This document shows, piece after piece, positions 43,801 through 55,200 of a stretch of 64,000 nt of DNA (position 1 is its first letter; every line of letters begins with the position of its first letter). The stretch spans positions 15,810,001 to 15,874,000 of the forward strand of contig NC_091049.1 in NCBI RefSeq assembly GCF_963966145.1, given 5' to 3'. A model generated the notes under the pieces. It worked only from the letters and a program-made list of their open reading frames with translations. It was not told the DNA's origin and made no database searches. Origin of the DNA: Tenebrio molitor (taxonomy: Eukaryota > Arthropoda > Insecta > Coleoptera > Tenebrionidae). Made by a program: the position numbers and the translations under genes.

Positions 43801-44810
43801 GCTGAGATTATCTTCTTCTTAGCAGAACTGTGAGGATTCAAGTGGAGGTGAAGGAGGTTGCACATTTTTAATTTTAGCTTGTTGTAAAGCATCAGTAAAC
43901 AAATAATTTGCGGGCGTGGACCTCTTGTGCTTTGTTCAAATAAAATCATTCTCACTCGGTAAATAGCTTGCAATGGTGCTGGATGATCATGAAGACCTCC
44001 CCTAGTCCTCGACTAAAACGTTAAGAGTACTTGTTAAAATTATTATATTTAAAATAGAAAATACAACTTACCTGAGAAAAAAAAATCACTAGGCAATCTT
44101 GGTTCAGTCGATGAGTTAAAATATATTCTACGCTGTATCTTTCTTTCAAAAATTCATATAAGCCCTCCAAAGACTTGCACGACATAATTATTCCCTTTTG
44201 AAAGATCTGTAGAGAAGATTTTGATATGCGTCTCATCCCTTCTATCATTTCAACCATTTCATGAAGTAAATCCTTCTGTTCTTGTAGTTTTTTCCCACAT
44301 GGAGTTCTTGTTGGAATGGAAGCAATTGGTGAATATGTGTTGAATAAACCACTTGCTTACTAAGTTGATAAAATTGTCCACATTATGAGCCAAGTTCTTA
44401 TCTTCTCCTGGCAGATATCTCAATACTGCTGTGTTAGCTGTGTTTAACAGCAATTGTGCTGCCAAAGCGACATTTTGGCGCTCTGTATTCTGACATGTTA
44501 CATGTAACATAGTAAGTTTGTGAGAGGAATAAACTTCCGAATTTCTGTCCTCCACAAGTTTCACCAATGGTGCCTTGATTATTGTTTGTCCATTAGGTAG
44601 TTGAAATCCACGATCTAATAACCAGTTCCTTAATAATTTCAACAAATGGGGCGCGTCAACATAGAAAAAAAATTGAGCTTGCATTGCATCCTCAAAATCT
44701 TCCAGTACAAAATATTTGTTACAAATTCTTTTGTTTTTTGGGTCCCATTTATCCTTTCTAAAACATCTTCCCACCCATTCTTTTTCTACTTTCAAACCAC
44801 CGAATAACAT
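43800..44810 (-). pseudogene. P-element/THAP-type transposase with internal deletion
   Basis: Reading leftward: KEWVGRCFRKDKWDPKNKRI CNKYFVLEDFED is the second half of a THAP finger. It is joined directly to FYVDAPHLLKLLRNWLLDRG FQLPNG and HVTCQNTERQNVALAAQLLL NTANTAVLRYLPG, the central part of P-element-like transposases. The next pieces (SLQIFQKGIIMSCKSLEGLY, YILTHRLNQDCLVIFFSQ, then LQAIYRVRMILF) complete the C-terminal part. The first half of the THAP finger and the stretch between finger and core are deleted, and frameshifts occur near 44258 and 43930. The family moves DNA by a GTP-dependent cut-and-paste reaction; this copy cannot. Confidence 0.8.
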
Positions 44811-45721
44811 GAATGTTTGTGTTTTCGTATATAACCGATTGTTCTTGCATGCTTCCTCTTCCTCTTTGTTTAATTTGTTTTTCCTTTATACCGCTGAAGT
44901 TTTTAAATTTGTTTAGCCGAACCGTACCAACAGAATGAATATTCCTTTCTGACAGATAATGCAACTAATGGTAGACTTGAAAAATAGTTGTCATAGTAGA
45001 GCTTATGGTGCATATTGTTGGGGATTTTTCTGGCCATTCTGACCACTACATTACTGGCTGCTTCAAAATCTGGCTCGTTTGGCACTTCCACATAACCTTG
45101 GTTACCGGCACAGAGTTCAAAGTTATAGGAAAAACCAGAAACCCCAGAAAGGACCAACATTTTATAACCCCATTTGTGAGGTTTCTTTGGGTTGTAAGTT
45201 TTAAAAGTTGAGCGTCCCTTGAAAGGGATAACTTGCTCATCACATGATAAATCTTGTTCCATTGGGATTGCCAAGCAAGCATTGCGTATTTAATAGATAA
45301 GCGGCAAAATTTTATCGATGTTGCGATCGTTTTCTAAATTGTTACTGAAATGTAAGCGCCTTTTTATTTTCTCAAATCTGTTTACCGGCATTACATCCGC
45401 AACTTTAGAAACTCTTGTCTGCGGAGACCAATATCTTCGTGTATTGGGTTGTCGGATAATGGACATCCATAATAAAATTCCTAAGAATTTTTCAATTTCA
45501 TTTGGACTTGTCGTAATTGGTTTGTTTGGCTGAATTTGAGTACTATGTATGCATGTCTCACGAACAATTCTAATCAAAAAATCTTGTGACAGAAAGTGGC
45601 TAAACAATTTGTAAGGGTTATTGAGTTGTAGTATGTGAGCTGGGAGTATTTCAGAGGCTTCAAATTCTCGTTTTAAATAGTCTTCTTCAATTTTAGTTAC
45701 GTGTTCACAATATTTTTCCAT
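44764..45721 (-). pseudogene. piggyBac-type transposase, 3' truncated
   Basis: The first frame (from 45721) reads NPYKLFSHFLSQDFLIRIVR ET, ETCIHSTQ and GILLWMSIIRQPNTRRYW, then after a frameshift near 45285 the second gives LSCDEQVIPFKGRSTFKTYN (first catalytic Asp), WGYKMLVLSGVSGFSYNFEL and KLYYDNYFSSLPLV (second Asp), then GTVRLNKFKNFSGIKEKQIK. The third acidic residue would follow in a RWFDN motif. Here the frame reads HVIRWFESRKRMG, because the sequence switches to the THAP finger of the P-type remnant. Two frameshifts and the fusion make it dead. Confidence 0.88.
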
Positions 45722-46440
45722 TCTTCTACTTCAACGTTGTTAAATTTGTCAACGGCAATTTTGCAAACACCAGTCACATTGAACGTAACGTTATGGGTAG
45801 CTACATAATTTTTTACTAACGCCCATATTAATTCGATAGGATTCAGGTCAGGGTGGTATGGAGGCAATCGAAGCACTGAATGGGCATGCTCTGATAAAAG
45901 TGGCATAAAATTGACGGTTTGACTTATGTATTTTAATTTTTACATAAAGTTCAGGTTTTGATTTTTAAACAATCAAAAAATAAATTTCTTTCGTTGAGCC
46001 ATTTTAGCATATCTCTTCTTTTCAATCGGAATTTGGGTTTGGTTCAACAGTCGCATTATGGTATGAGGCATTTATCAATTACCACGACTGAATTAGGTTC
46101 CAAGTTAGGAATTCGTTTTTCTTGTAGCCACTTGGTATAATTGTTGTGGTTTATGTCATGGCGGTAAGCATCACTTTTTAGCTCTAACCGTAAACCATTT
46201 TTTACGAAACCCTTGGAACGACCTGCATGCACTATAATTAATCTTCTCGCTTTAGCTACTGGTGATTTTAAAGTATTGGAAGTGCCGTCATCCCAAAATT
46301 TTGGCACAGTGTGTGAACTGTGTAAATACGTTTCGTCTGTATAAATAATATTTCGTCCTTCCTCCTTGTACCGCTTCAACTTTCTTAAAAATTCCACTCG
46401 CTTAGCACGAATTTCGGTTTTTTCAATTAAGCATTTTCAG
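45697..46440 (-). pseudogene. IS630/Tc1-like DDE transposase, decayed (second copy of the family)
   Basis: Frames encode IIYTDETYLHSSHTVPKFWD DG (first Asp), RRLIIVHAGRSKGFVKNGLR, NSVVVIDKCLIP (second Asp, with the usual Asn after it changed to Lys) and, after frameshift and stops, HSVLRLPPYHPDLNPIELIW (Glu) plus a helical tail. The family is the same as at 24835-25989 (shared IVHAG...GFV, RLPPYH..LNPIE and downstream helix), though the two copies are clearly different lineages. It abuts the piggyBac remnant within 25 bases (overlap 45697-45721). Confidence 0.8.
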
Positions 46441-46479
46441 TTGTCTTGCGTTTTCATCCAACGAAATCCCATTTTATGT

Positions 46480-47560
46480 ATCAATTTGTTTTCGTCAAGG
46501 GCGCCCAGTCTCCAACCCTTCGCCTCCTCGCTTGTTCGGTCCGATCTCGCCCGCTCCCGTACCTCGTAGGTCAGGTGCCTGTGGTCGCTCATGGTTTCCT
46601 CCTATGAAACCTCCCACTGCAGGATCCTTCTTACGATTCCAGTTGTCCCGAAGGTTAGATCTGTGATGGAACTACTTTCGCCGCGGGCAAACGTAGGCTT
46701 CTGGCCACGTTCCTGATTAAAAAATTATTTTGTGCCATCCACTCTGCGAGAATTTGCCCCCTGCTGTCTTCCGTATCGGCGCCCTCACTCCCAGGACTTG
46801 CTGTTGAAGTCCCCGCCTTCTTCTTCACTTCTCCACCCTTGGTCCGAAAATCGTCCTGAAGGAGGTTGAGGTATCCCTTAAAATCTGCCAGGGTACAGTT
46901 CGATGATATGTAGCAGTTGTAGATTGTCAGGGTCCTGGATTGCAGCCAAGTGAAACCCTTCCCGGAATCGTGTTGGGTTGCTCCGAGATTTTGTGGTCCT
47001 GTTCATGATAGCCATCTTTCCCTCACAATCCGTAATCCAGCCGCGTTTCTTCGTGGTCATCCTGACGTTCGGCTCGTTCACTAGCACGACGTCAGTTTGT
47101 TGCTGTGCGGCCGTTGCCTCCAGTAGGTCTTGGGCTCGGACGCAACAGTTCAAATTTATTTGTAGGATTTTTAATGTGAAGGCGTTGCTTGGCCTTTCGC
47201 GGTGGTTGCGTTCACCTTCACCTTCTTTGGCGGACTTCCCGCGCCTTCCTGGCCTTCACGAACATTTTTCTGAATTCGGGACAGGCTTTGGAATCATAAC
47301 GATGTCCGTCTATCTTGCAAACCGTACATCTTGCATTCCGCTGGCACTCCTTGGCTTTGTGGTCGGCCGCTCCTCTGTTCGTGTAGTTTCCGGCCGCATG
47401 GCCGAACTGCCAGCATTTCTCGGTCCGCTGTTTCGTCGAATAGATGATGACTTAGGTTTTCGCTCCATGGAATACAATCTCCACCGTTTTTTTGCAGCCT
47501 CTGCACCAGTGGCGGCTCGTGCAATTTTTGTCTGGGGGGCGCTAAAGTAAGAAAAAGGAA
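46480..47560 (-). pseudogene. R1-clade LINE remnant (CCHC knuckles of ORF1 and endonuclease of ORF2)
   Basis: From right to left the minus strand encodes a zinc-knuckle region (RCWQFGHAAG, CQRNARCTVCKIDGHRYDSK ACPEF) typical of R1-type ORF1 ends, then NLNCCVRAQDLLEATAAQQQ TDVVLVNEP, the start of an apurinic-like endonuclease, and later PTFARGESSSITDLTFG and SDHRHLTYEV, the catalytic Asp-His end of that domain. Many stops and frameshifts interrupt it and reverse transcriptase is absent. The piece is GC-rich compared with its surroundings, as R1-type elements often are. Confidence 0.8.
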
Positions 47561-47853
47561 GGAACAACTTAGCAACTGACATATAATTTTTAGATACACA
47601 AAAACAAATTACAAAAATATTAATATTTATTAAAATTATTATACTTGAGAAAATTCAAAATATAAAATTTATTTAAAATAATACATAGTTTAAGCCTACT
47701 TATAAACGTAACAAAACATAAATGCATTCTTTTGAACATAAGTAAAAAAATTATATATTTTGATGTGTAAAAGTCCCTCTCTTCTCCACTGTGTAGGTGA
47801 GATGGACCAATGAGGGGAGGAGAGTTAGACTGGAATGAATAACAAACTTATAA

Positions 47854-48490
47854 TCAATATTTTTTCTTGCGACCATGTTTTCCACATTGTTGGCACAAAT
47901 CTGTATACGTAGTACATCCTTCGTGCATCCAACGGCCGCAAATAGTACATTTTATCCAATCTTCTGTTTTTTTAGTCTTCCGGTAGTCTTCTTTGCACCC
48001 CACACATTCATTTTCATAATCTGCTGCTTCTTCGTTGTTATCAGTATCTGATGAATCATTTAATATAATTTCATCAGAACTGGTGGAGGAGGAACAAGAT
48101 CTCTTACGTTTCAAGGGGGTTTTCTTCTTCTTATTTTCTCTTTTAGCAATTATATTTTTCTTTTTTGTGTCCAATTCTTTTCTTTTTTGTCTGTTCTCCT
48201 CAGAAGTAAGAACAGTAGCAATATTTCCTCCGCGCTTACGGACGTTTAATACTGATGTCGAAGGTGTTTCCGCCTCTACGAGTATATTTTCTTGATCAGT
48301 TTCTTGCCTTTGAGGTTCATTGTTTGTTTGGTCTTCTGTTATAGTAGGTTCTTCCGTGCGATTACGTATGTTAGCAATAAATGCGTAATCCGGAATAGCC
48401 TGCGGATTAAAGGGTACGATCCCAGTCGCACGAAAGGTTGATACCGCATTTTCGACTGTAGCGGCTCTATTCCATGATTCTCCTAATATT
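47854..48490 (-). pseudogene. pogo-type transposase C-terminus with Cys-rich finger
   Basis: The minus strand gives ESWNRAATVENAVSTFRATG IVPFNPQAIPDYAF, a standard end of the pogo DDE_1 catalytic region. A ~100-residue charged linker with basic tracts (KRENKKKKTPLKRKR) and a PHD-like Cys/His cluster (ECVGCKEDYRKTKKTEDWIK CTICGRWMHEGC..CQQCG) follow, then a basic stop. This arrangement is known from insect pogo/Tigger-type elements. The catalytic Asp residues lie further upstream and have been lost where the mariner tail begins at 48491. Confidence 0.8.
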
Positions 48491-48491
48491 A

Positions 48492-48730
48492 GGGTGTCCA
48501 GAAAGTTCTGGGCGTTTTTTAGAAAAATAGATAAAAATAAATAAATATCTATTACTTAAAAAATTAAACAACAATTAAACTAAATATTCGCCGTTATTGT
48601 CAATGACTTCCAACCATCTTTGTCCCAAAAACTCTAATCCAGAACGATAGAAGATGGGCTCTTTCGTCCGGAACGACTCTTATCTTTAAGGCTGTTGCCT
48701 AGTGGTTGGCCAAGCAATGGTAAAGCGCGC
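48492..48730 (-). pseudogene. mariner transposase tail and 3' terminus
   Basis: RSGLEFLGQRWLEVIDNNGE YLV and a stop at 48575 form the usual C-terminus of a mariner transposase. AGGGTGTCCAGAAAGTTCTG at 48489-48508 is the terminal repeat-like end beyond it. Everything upstream is missing or unrecognised. Confidence 0.75.
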
Positions 48731-48802
48731 TCAACGGATTCTAATTATTTTTCCACAGTTTTATGTTTGAAGCTATGGTGACTATATTTTTTGTTAAACA
48801 TT

Positions 48803-49465
48803 AACGTATCTCACCGGGCTACTGTCTCAGTTTTTTGAAAAATCGCTTCATTCTTTATAAAAAAATTAATAACGTTTTTCAGTAATTCTAGCTATTTTTG
48901 CTCAATTTTTCATTTAGAGACTATTTAAAAAGTGCATTGGATTCAGAAGAACGTATCTCATGGGGCTACTGTCTCAGTTTTTGGAAAAACAAATTAGATT
49001 GGAAGCAAAAAAATAAACAAAAGCCTCAACAAAACGCGTAAAATTCGGTTATTAGGCAGTCCACTATACTTCTCAACTACCTGGAGGTCGTAAACTCGGG
49101 TTGACATAATCACTACTTAACGCCCGCAATGCAACTTTTGTTGGGAACATACTTGCACTGGGCTCACGGGAACATCCTCGGGGCAGAGCCGGCGTGCCGC
49201 GATGGTCAACTTATGAATAAAACTAAAATATACCTGTAAAGGAGATGGTCGGATTGCGACGGTGCGGTGGTATCATTTGGATAAAAAGATTGTCATAATC
49301 TTTTTAACAAAGTTTAAACCAATCACTAATTATAATAATAGACAGTAATTAAAATAAAAAAGGGTTTTCCACATCACCTCAGAGGTACCCCAACTGATGC
49401 GTTGGCTCTAAGGAGGCCTCGCCTATAGCCCTATCTCCATTGTATCTATATATATAAATATAATA
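48803..49465. other. No gene; one short direct repeat
   Basis: AACGTATCTCACCGGGCTAC and TGTCTCAGTTTTT (48803) recur as AACGTATCTCATGGGGCTAC (48951). A piece near 49230-49262 (CCTGTAAAGGAG, GGTCGGATTGCGACGG) resembles the repeated word of the FLYWCH element at 37.5 kb. The rest shows nothing. Confidence 0.45.
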
Positions 49466-49467
49466 TA

Positions 49468-50374
49468 CAGTGAGCGGCAAAAGTATGGAATAAATTCCTT
49501 AAAAATTAAACAAAATCTTTTTCAAAAAAATCTTTGGACAGGTCAATTTTAGTTTATAAAAATACATGTTTTAATACCAAAGAAAATTTCAAGCAGTCAT
49601 TTGTTTTCGAGTGAAGACGTCATCGATACTTTTTTTAAATGGAAACCACCTATTTTTTTTCTTGATTCTGATAGCCCCTTTAATTGTCTAAATGACAGTA
49701 TAAAAATTTTGTTATCTTACATAAGGAAATTTTTGAAAAAAAAAATAATAAAGTTGGAAAAAATTAATTTTATAACGAACAAAAACAAGTCAAAAAATCA
49801 AGTAGGTAAATCAAACAGTCAAATGTTACTGTCAATTTCATTCGTCTGTGTTATTAGTTTTACAAAACGTTTTCGAAAATGACTCATTTAACAGAAACAC
49901 AACGTATAGAAATTTTAATTTTGATTGGGTGCTGGGATAAAACTAAAACAGGGGGAATTTCTTCATAAACTTGCTTATTGTCAACAAGCTGGGGAATGGC
50001 AATTCAAACATTTAATTCCATAATTTTAAGTACTGACTAACACAGTTTTTGACTTATTTTTGTTCGTTATAAAATTTATTTTTTCCAACTTTATTATTTT
50101 TTTTCTCAAAAATTACCTTATGTAAGGTAACTAAATTTTTATACTGGCGTTTAGACAATTAAAAGGGCTATCAGAATCAAGAAAAAAAATAAGGTGTTTC
50201 CATTTAAAAAAAGTATCGATGACGTCATAACTCGAAAACAAATGACTGCTTGTATTTTTATTTTGTATTAAAATATGTATTTTTATAAACTAAAATTGAC
50301 CTGTCCAAAGATTTTTTTGAAAAAAATTTTGTTTAATTTTTAAGAAATTTATTCCTTACTTTTGCTGCTCACTG
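49468..50374. mobile_element. Foldback Tc1-like element with ~325-bp inverted arms
   Basis: CAGTGAGCGGCAAAAGTA starts the left arm and the complement ends the right arm. Arms 49468-49793 and 50050-50374 match with few differences, and TA flanks both ends. The 250-bp centre starts MTHLTETQRIEILILIGCWD, the opening of a Tc1/mariner-type transposase, and then breaks off. It is an internally deleted derivative that keeps long terminal repeats. Confidence 0.88.
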
Positions 50375-51159
50375 TATATATACCTATTCGCAATACCATA
50401 TGGCACCCTACTCATTAAATGGCATTGTTGCTCCCATGTATATAACATATACACAAGTTCCAGGAAAAAGTAATTGTGGCGCCCAGGACAATAAAATATA
50501 ATATGGCACCCGTATATATACTATAAAAACTGTTAAAATAGCGCCTTCCGCTGTTGCCAAGTTTATGCTACAAATAGAACTGTGTTGCACTATATCGCGC
50601 GCTATATAGGCGCGAATGTTACGATATATCTGCTTATGATGAAATTTTAGAGTCAGTCAATGCATATGGGAACTTAATTTTGTAAATTTACCTGCTACTA
50701 CAATAATTTATATCAGGGTCCTACATGGTATCTATAAATGATTGTCGGGTCAACCCTGCTTTGGAAAAAATATTATGGTGCCACCTTTTTAAAAAAAGAT
50801 GCTCAATTTTAATTCGTAATAAATAATTAACTGTCACTTTTGACAATGACGTTTTGTTCGTCCTTTTCAGTTCAGTTTTCTTGGTTCCATAGGTACCTAT
50901 ATTCGTTTTATCGACTGTAATTACACGAGAGGTTTTTTTTTATCCTGGACGAAAAAACCTCGAGCGTAATTCGATGAGATAATTTAATGAATAATAACAC
51001 TGGTTTACACGGTTTATATACCTTAGCTGAAAATTGTAATTTCTTGTAGATTTTAGGGCACTGAATTCAGAAAAAATATTCAAAAAATTCTATCACGTCA
51101 GGTTAAAGAACTATTTAATCATTAACATTAATAATACAAGAGTAATTCCAAAATCAACA
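50375..51159. other. No gene seen
   Basis: AT-rich sequence with several short words that recur nearby (ATATGGCACCC at 50397 and 50502). No recognisable domain and no paired repeat could be defined. Confidence 0.4.
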
Positions 51160-51950
51160 AAATTAAAAATGACCTATTTTACTTTGTTTCTTATAATTTT
51201 CTGCATCAGTTTCCCTTATAACAGACCAACAGTAATCCCCTAACATACTTTCATCCCAAATGCCTTTGTGCCGATCTCCAAAAAATTTCACATCGTGATG
51301 AAACCGCTCGCCCTGCTCGTCACTCGTGCTACCTAAGTTTTCAGGAAAGAACTTCAAATGCGAGTGAAGGAAATGTATTTTAAGAGACATATTTACACCC
51401 ATCTGGTGATAATTTTACAATAATTCAGGGACAATTTCCCGATATTAGTCATCTTTTTTATTTCTTAAAAATCCTTTGACAAAATTTTTAAAGGATATCC
51501 AAGCATTTTTTTCTTTCGAAGACAAACGGGATGAGGTAGGATTTCTGAATGTAGAATCGACTTTGTTACAGACAGAACATCAGGACAAAGAATTTTATGT
51601 CTGTTTTTGGAATTTATACCTGAAATCTGTGTCATGCATAAATAAGAGTGGTATTCACGGGCTCTCGCCAAAATACTGGAACTCCAAATCGAATTTTTTT
51701 TTTCTCCAGATACCTATCGTATTAGAGTTATCCTGCAGCTTTCACAAAAAACGTGTGAAACCCATTTCTTCTTTTGAAAACCAAATTAATGCAGATATCC
51801 TGATTTCAGTGCTTCTGAAATAGGTCTTCCTTTTTTTGCAAATATAAATTGTCCACAAACGCAACAAAAACGATCAGAAGGTAATTTACACGATCTACTA
51901 TTAGACATTTTGTACAAATTAGGACACTTTCTGATACCAGATGTCTTAAA
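51160..51950 (-). pseudogene. Decayed member of an unnamed insect protein family with CxxC pairs
   Basis: Minus-strand frames give LPSDRFCCVCGQFIF (CxxC), a FGFQKKKWVSHVFCESC pair, CSVCN, then after stops MGVNMSLKIHFLHSHLKFFP ENLG and DEQGERFHHDVKFF with YCWSVIRETD near the end. I recognise this order from a large, repeat-like family of 'uncharacterized' insect and cnidarian proteins. Its function is unknown to me; the Cys pairs suggest a zinc ribbon. At least three stops and one frameshift (near 51440) break this copy. A transposon origin is likely because such proteins occur in many copies per genome, but no transposase motif is visible. Confidence 0.65.
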
Positions 51951-52891
51951 ACAATGAACTTTAAATCGCAGGCATTCGTTCAGAGAAGCAGAAATATTAT
52001 CTTTTTTAACAAAAAACTGTGAGGTGATAAAAAGATTTTGACTATTAGTGGAGTAACGTTAGGTTTTTATTTCGGAACCGGTAGCAAGAGCTCGGATTTG
52101 AACGAAATTTTTTTAATGTGTTATAAATAAAACATATTAAAACCTTTATAGGTTAAAAATTGCCGCTCATTGTTTGTTTAATTAATTTATTGTTTATTTA
52201 TAAGAACTGAAATTTTCCAGTTAGAAATCGTTATTTTCGCAAGAAAAATACTAGAGAACAATATAGAATGACTTTGGGAAGAGTATATTGTTATACTGAA
52301 ACTTGTTTGGAATTCATTGTATGTGGAAAAAGAAGAACAATAGGCAGATGTTCGGTAGCCCGGTGTTGACCGGCTCAGATAGAAACACGTTCAGTTTGTC
52401 TTCTAGAGTCGCATAGTTAGCATTTTTGAAGAAAATATATTATTATTTTTAATGATTTTTGACAAAAAAGTGTTTAGTAATACCATCCGATCTAAAATAA
52501 AAAAAATCCAGAGGTCCGTGAGTAATACGCTTCAGTTGGCAACACGTAAAAATGTAATTCAAATGTCATCACTCATCAGATGTCATTACAATGGAGAACT
52601 GTCATTATTAATTATTGACTATTAAGATTGCTATTGCAATATCTTCACTTAAGAGCAAAAAATTTTCATTGTGCAGTGTTACTTCAGAAACGGCGAATCG
52701 TCCTATTCAACACCTCTAGTTTTCGAGGAATTTCAACAAAAGTTTCCGAACTTTCAAGGCACTTACAGAGGAGAGTAAAAAAACCAGACATAATTTTTGA
52801 CATAACAGTCATAAGTGTGAAACCGCCCTTCCTACATTTAAACTTATTTAGACTGATTCTGACAGTTTAGTTAATAGCTGTGCTACAATCG

Positions 52892-53253
52892 TGTCAAAAA
52901 TAAATTACTCTCTAGGATTTAGGGATATTCGATACTAGGTTGCCATAAATTTGGTTAGGTTGGGGGCTATGTGGTTTCTAGTGGCAGACAAAAGATATCT
53001 CAAAAAAGTAAGGCTGTGGCTAATTCCTTGTCACAGTTGCAAATTAATGACTAATGCCTCGCTAAGTGATAGATGATTTTTCGTTTCACAATCAATTTTG
53101 GTTTCTGTCGGCATATTTAATTGAACTTAATCCCTCAATTCATAGTAACCAACCTTAGGCATTCAAAATTACTTCTGAAAATTCTAGTTACAGAACATGA
53201 AAAACGTTATTTCTCTAAATGTTCGAAATATAGGGAGTAATTTATTTTTGACA
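52892..53253. mobile_element. MITE with ~24-bp inverted termini
   Basis: TGTCAAAAATAAATTACTC at the left is complemented by GAGTAATTTATTTTTGACA at the right, with weaker pairing further in. It is nested in the 52048-54466 element. Confidence 0.75.
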
Positions 53254-53692
53254 AGGTAGTAGGTACGTCTGATCAATTCTTCAAATCTTCCAGTTGTCAT
53301 AAACTGTCACATTGACAATAAAGAATGGATTATATTGAATTTTTGAAAATGTCACAATTTTGATGTCCGTTTTTTTTTACTTCCAACTGTACCAACAACT
53401 TGCCTTGATTATTTTGTTTTTCCATTCCTGAAAAACAATGTGCTCAAAAATAGGCCACTGTAATTGCCCACCATCAACAATTTTAGATGAAAATGACATA
53501 GAAGAGGATGAAACCGGGGAAAATATTTAATTTTTATAATACACTCTTAATAAATTTTTACTTTCAGCATCTCTTGTATATTTTTTACCAATACCCGTCA
53601 CAATGATCGTTTGAAGAGTTCTACTCACTTTGAATTTTAAGTAATTCATTGTCTTAGATTTTTTTTTTTTGTATCATGTTGTATTGGTAGGT

Positions 53693-53955
53693 GATATTCT
53701 TTGGCAAAGAATAACTTATAGTTGACTCAAGTTGCAAAAAACCACTTTGCCTTTGCAACAGCACTTTTATGGCATTAGTCATTCGAAATTACTTTAAAAC
53801 TGTACTTATATGGAAAATATTCAGTCCAAACTATGACTTTCTGGTCCCTTTGTGCCTTTATTTGGTTCAAAAATATTTAAAAAATGCTGCTGCAGATGAC
53901 AACTGGTTTTTTGCAACTTGAGTCAACTATAAGTTATTCTTTGCCAAAGAATATC
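53693..53955. mobile_element. MITE with ~50-bp near-perfect inverted termini
   Basis: GATATTCTTTGGCAAAGAAT then AACTTATAGTTGACTCAAGT TGCAAAAAACC is complemented at the right end almost without mismatch. The high identity suggests a young insertion. Confidence 0.88.
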
Positions 53956-54929
53956 CGACAAACAAAACATTAAACACAGGGAATAAGATTTTATTGAAAA
54001 ATGATAAAAGCTATTTTTTAGAAAAAAAATTTATGTTATAAAAAATTGTCAGAATTTTAACAGTATTTTGAATTAGTATCTTGTATTATCAAATTAAAAA
54101 TTTTAACACGTAAAACAACCGACAAAAACACAACATGGAAGTACCGCAAACTTTTCAATAATTTATTTAAACAAAATAATTCGGTTGCCATGGTGACCAT
54201 AGCACTCCCGATCTTTGAAAATATCCCAATTTAACTATTATAAAAAAAAAATAAGCACAAATATAATTTCAAGATTATTTATTAAAGAAATCATAATGAG
54301 TCGCTTTTTGTGTCGGTGAGTGTATTTCCCACTATGAGCGTCAATTTTTAACCTATAAAGCTTTTAGTATTTTGTATTCATGACATAAAAAAAATAAATT
54401 ATTACAATCGGAACTCTTGCTACCGGTTCCGAAATAACGCCGTATCTTTGTCTATCGTTACTCCACTATATCATTTGTGTTTTATAGAAGGCAACTAAAC
54501 ATAAAAATAAGGTTTTGATAAAAGGTATATAAAAAAAAATATTTGTAAACTAGTGTAATCGGTAGGTAATTATGAAAAATTAAATTGGCCATTTTGCACT
54601 TCAATTTATTACAAGCTGTGTCAATGTTTAAGATTGTTGGTTCGTTATCATAACAACAAACAATAATCAGGTTCGAAAAAGTTTGCCATGGAAGTTTAAG
54701 CACATTTTGTTCAGATGCAAAGTTAGGGCTAACTTTATCCGATGTCAAAGTGACAAATGCATCGCGGCTTATGGGATTTTTTATACACGAATTAAATTAT
54801 GGCAGTTAATCACGGTTAATAAACACAAAAAGTCTGTATTTTTCAACATTTACTGAGTCAAACAGACTGCCAACATTTGTGAGGTTAGTTTTTAATTTTT
54901 TAATTTTATTTTAGCTTTACTTTCTCGAC

Positions 54930-55200
54930 GATGGTTTGTTCTATTGAGAATACGTTCATTGTTGTTTCTTACTTTCAAAATGGAAGGTTTATTAATGGTA
55001 AACGCACATCTTCATTATCTGCTTATAAAAATGAATTACAGACAAAATATCAATCAACATTCTGGTTGGTTCTTTGTTAACTCACATTGGGCGAATTGTG
55101 AACAGGTTTTTAACGGTTGGAAGGGTGTAAGGGTAAATCATCAGGACGGTCACCAATATCTGATGAACTTGTCGAGGATTTGAGAGAAAGGGTGGAAGAG
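54930..55200 (+). pseudogene. Tc1/mariner-superfamily transposase start, decayed
   Basis: From ATG at 54930 the frame reads SIENTFIVVSYFQNGRFING KRT...KNELQTKYQSTF, then stops, then CKGKSSGRSPISDELVEDLR ERVEETPQISI in a neighbouring frame. This matches the opening helix-turn-helix and linker (TGS..KGRSGR) of a mariner-like family; the fragment at 63809 has the same opening. The catalytic part is absent. Confidence 0.5.

Larger units (their letters stand above)
52048..54466. mobile_element. Element with ~120-bp inverted termini and TA flanks
   Basis: GTGGAGTAACG, TTATTTCGGAACCGGTAGCA and CTTTATAGGTTAAAAATTG at 52048-52170 are inverted at 54345-54466, with TA on both sides. Small indels are frequent, so the copy is old. 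The interior has no transposase and holds two younger MITEs. Confidence 0.7.

Noticed and set aside
47294..47599. Host gene suggested by ~100-codon frames in GC-rich DNA
   Set aside because: A neighbouring frame shows zinc-knuckle and endonuclease motifs of an R1-type LINE; the others are shadows.
51476..51823. 115-codon plus-strand open frame
   Set aside because: It is the antisense shadow of the CxxC-family pseudogene on the minus strand, which has recognisable motifs.
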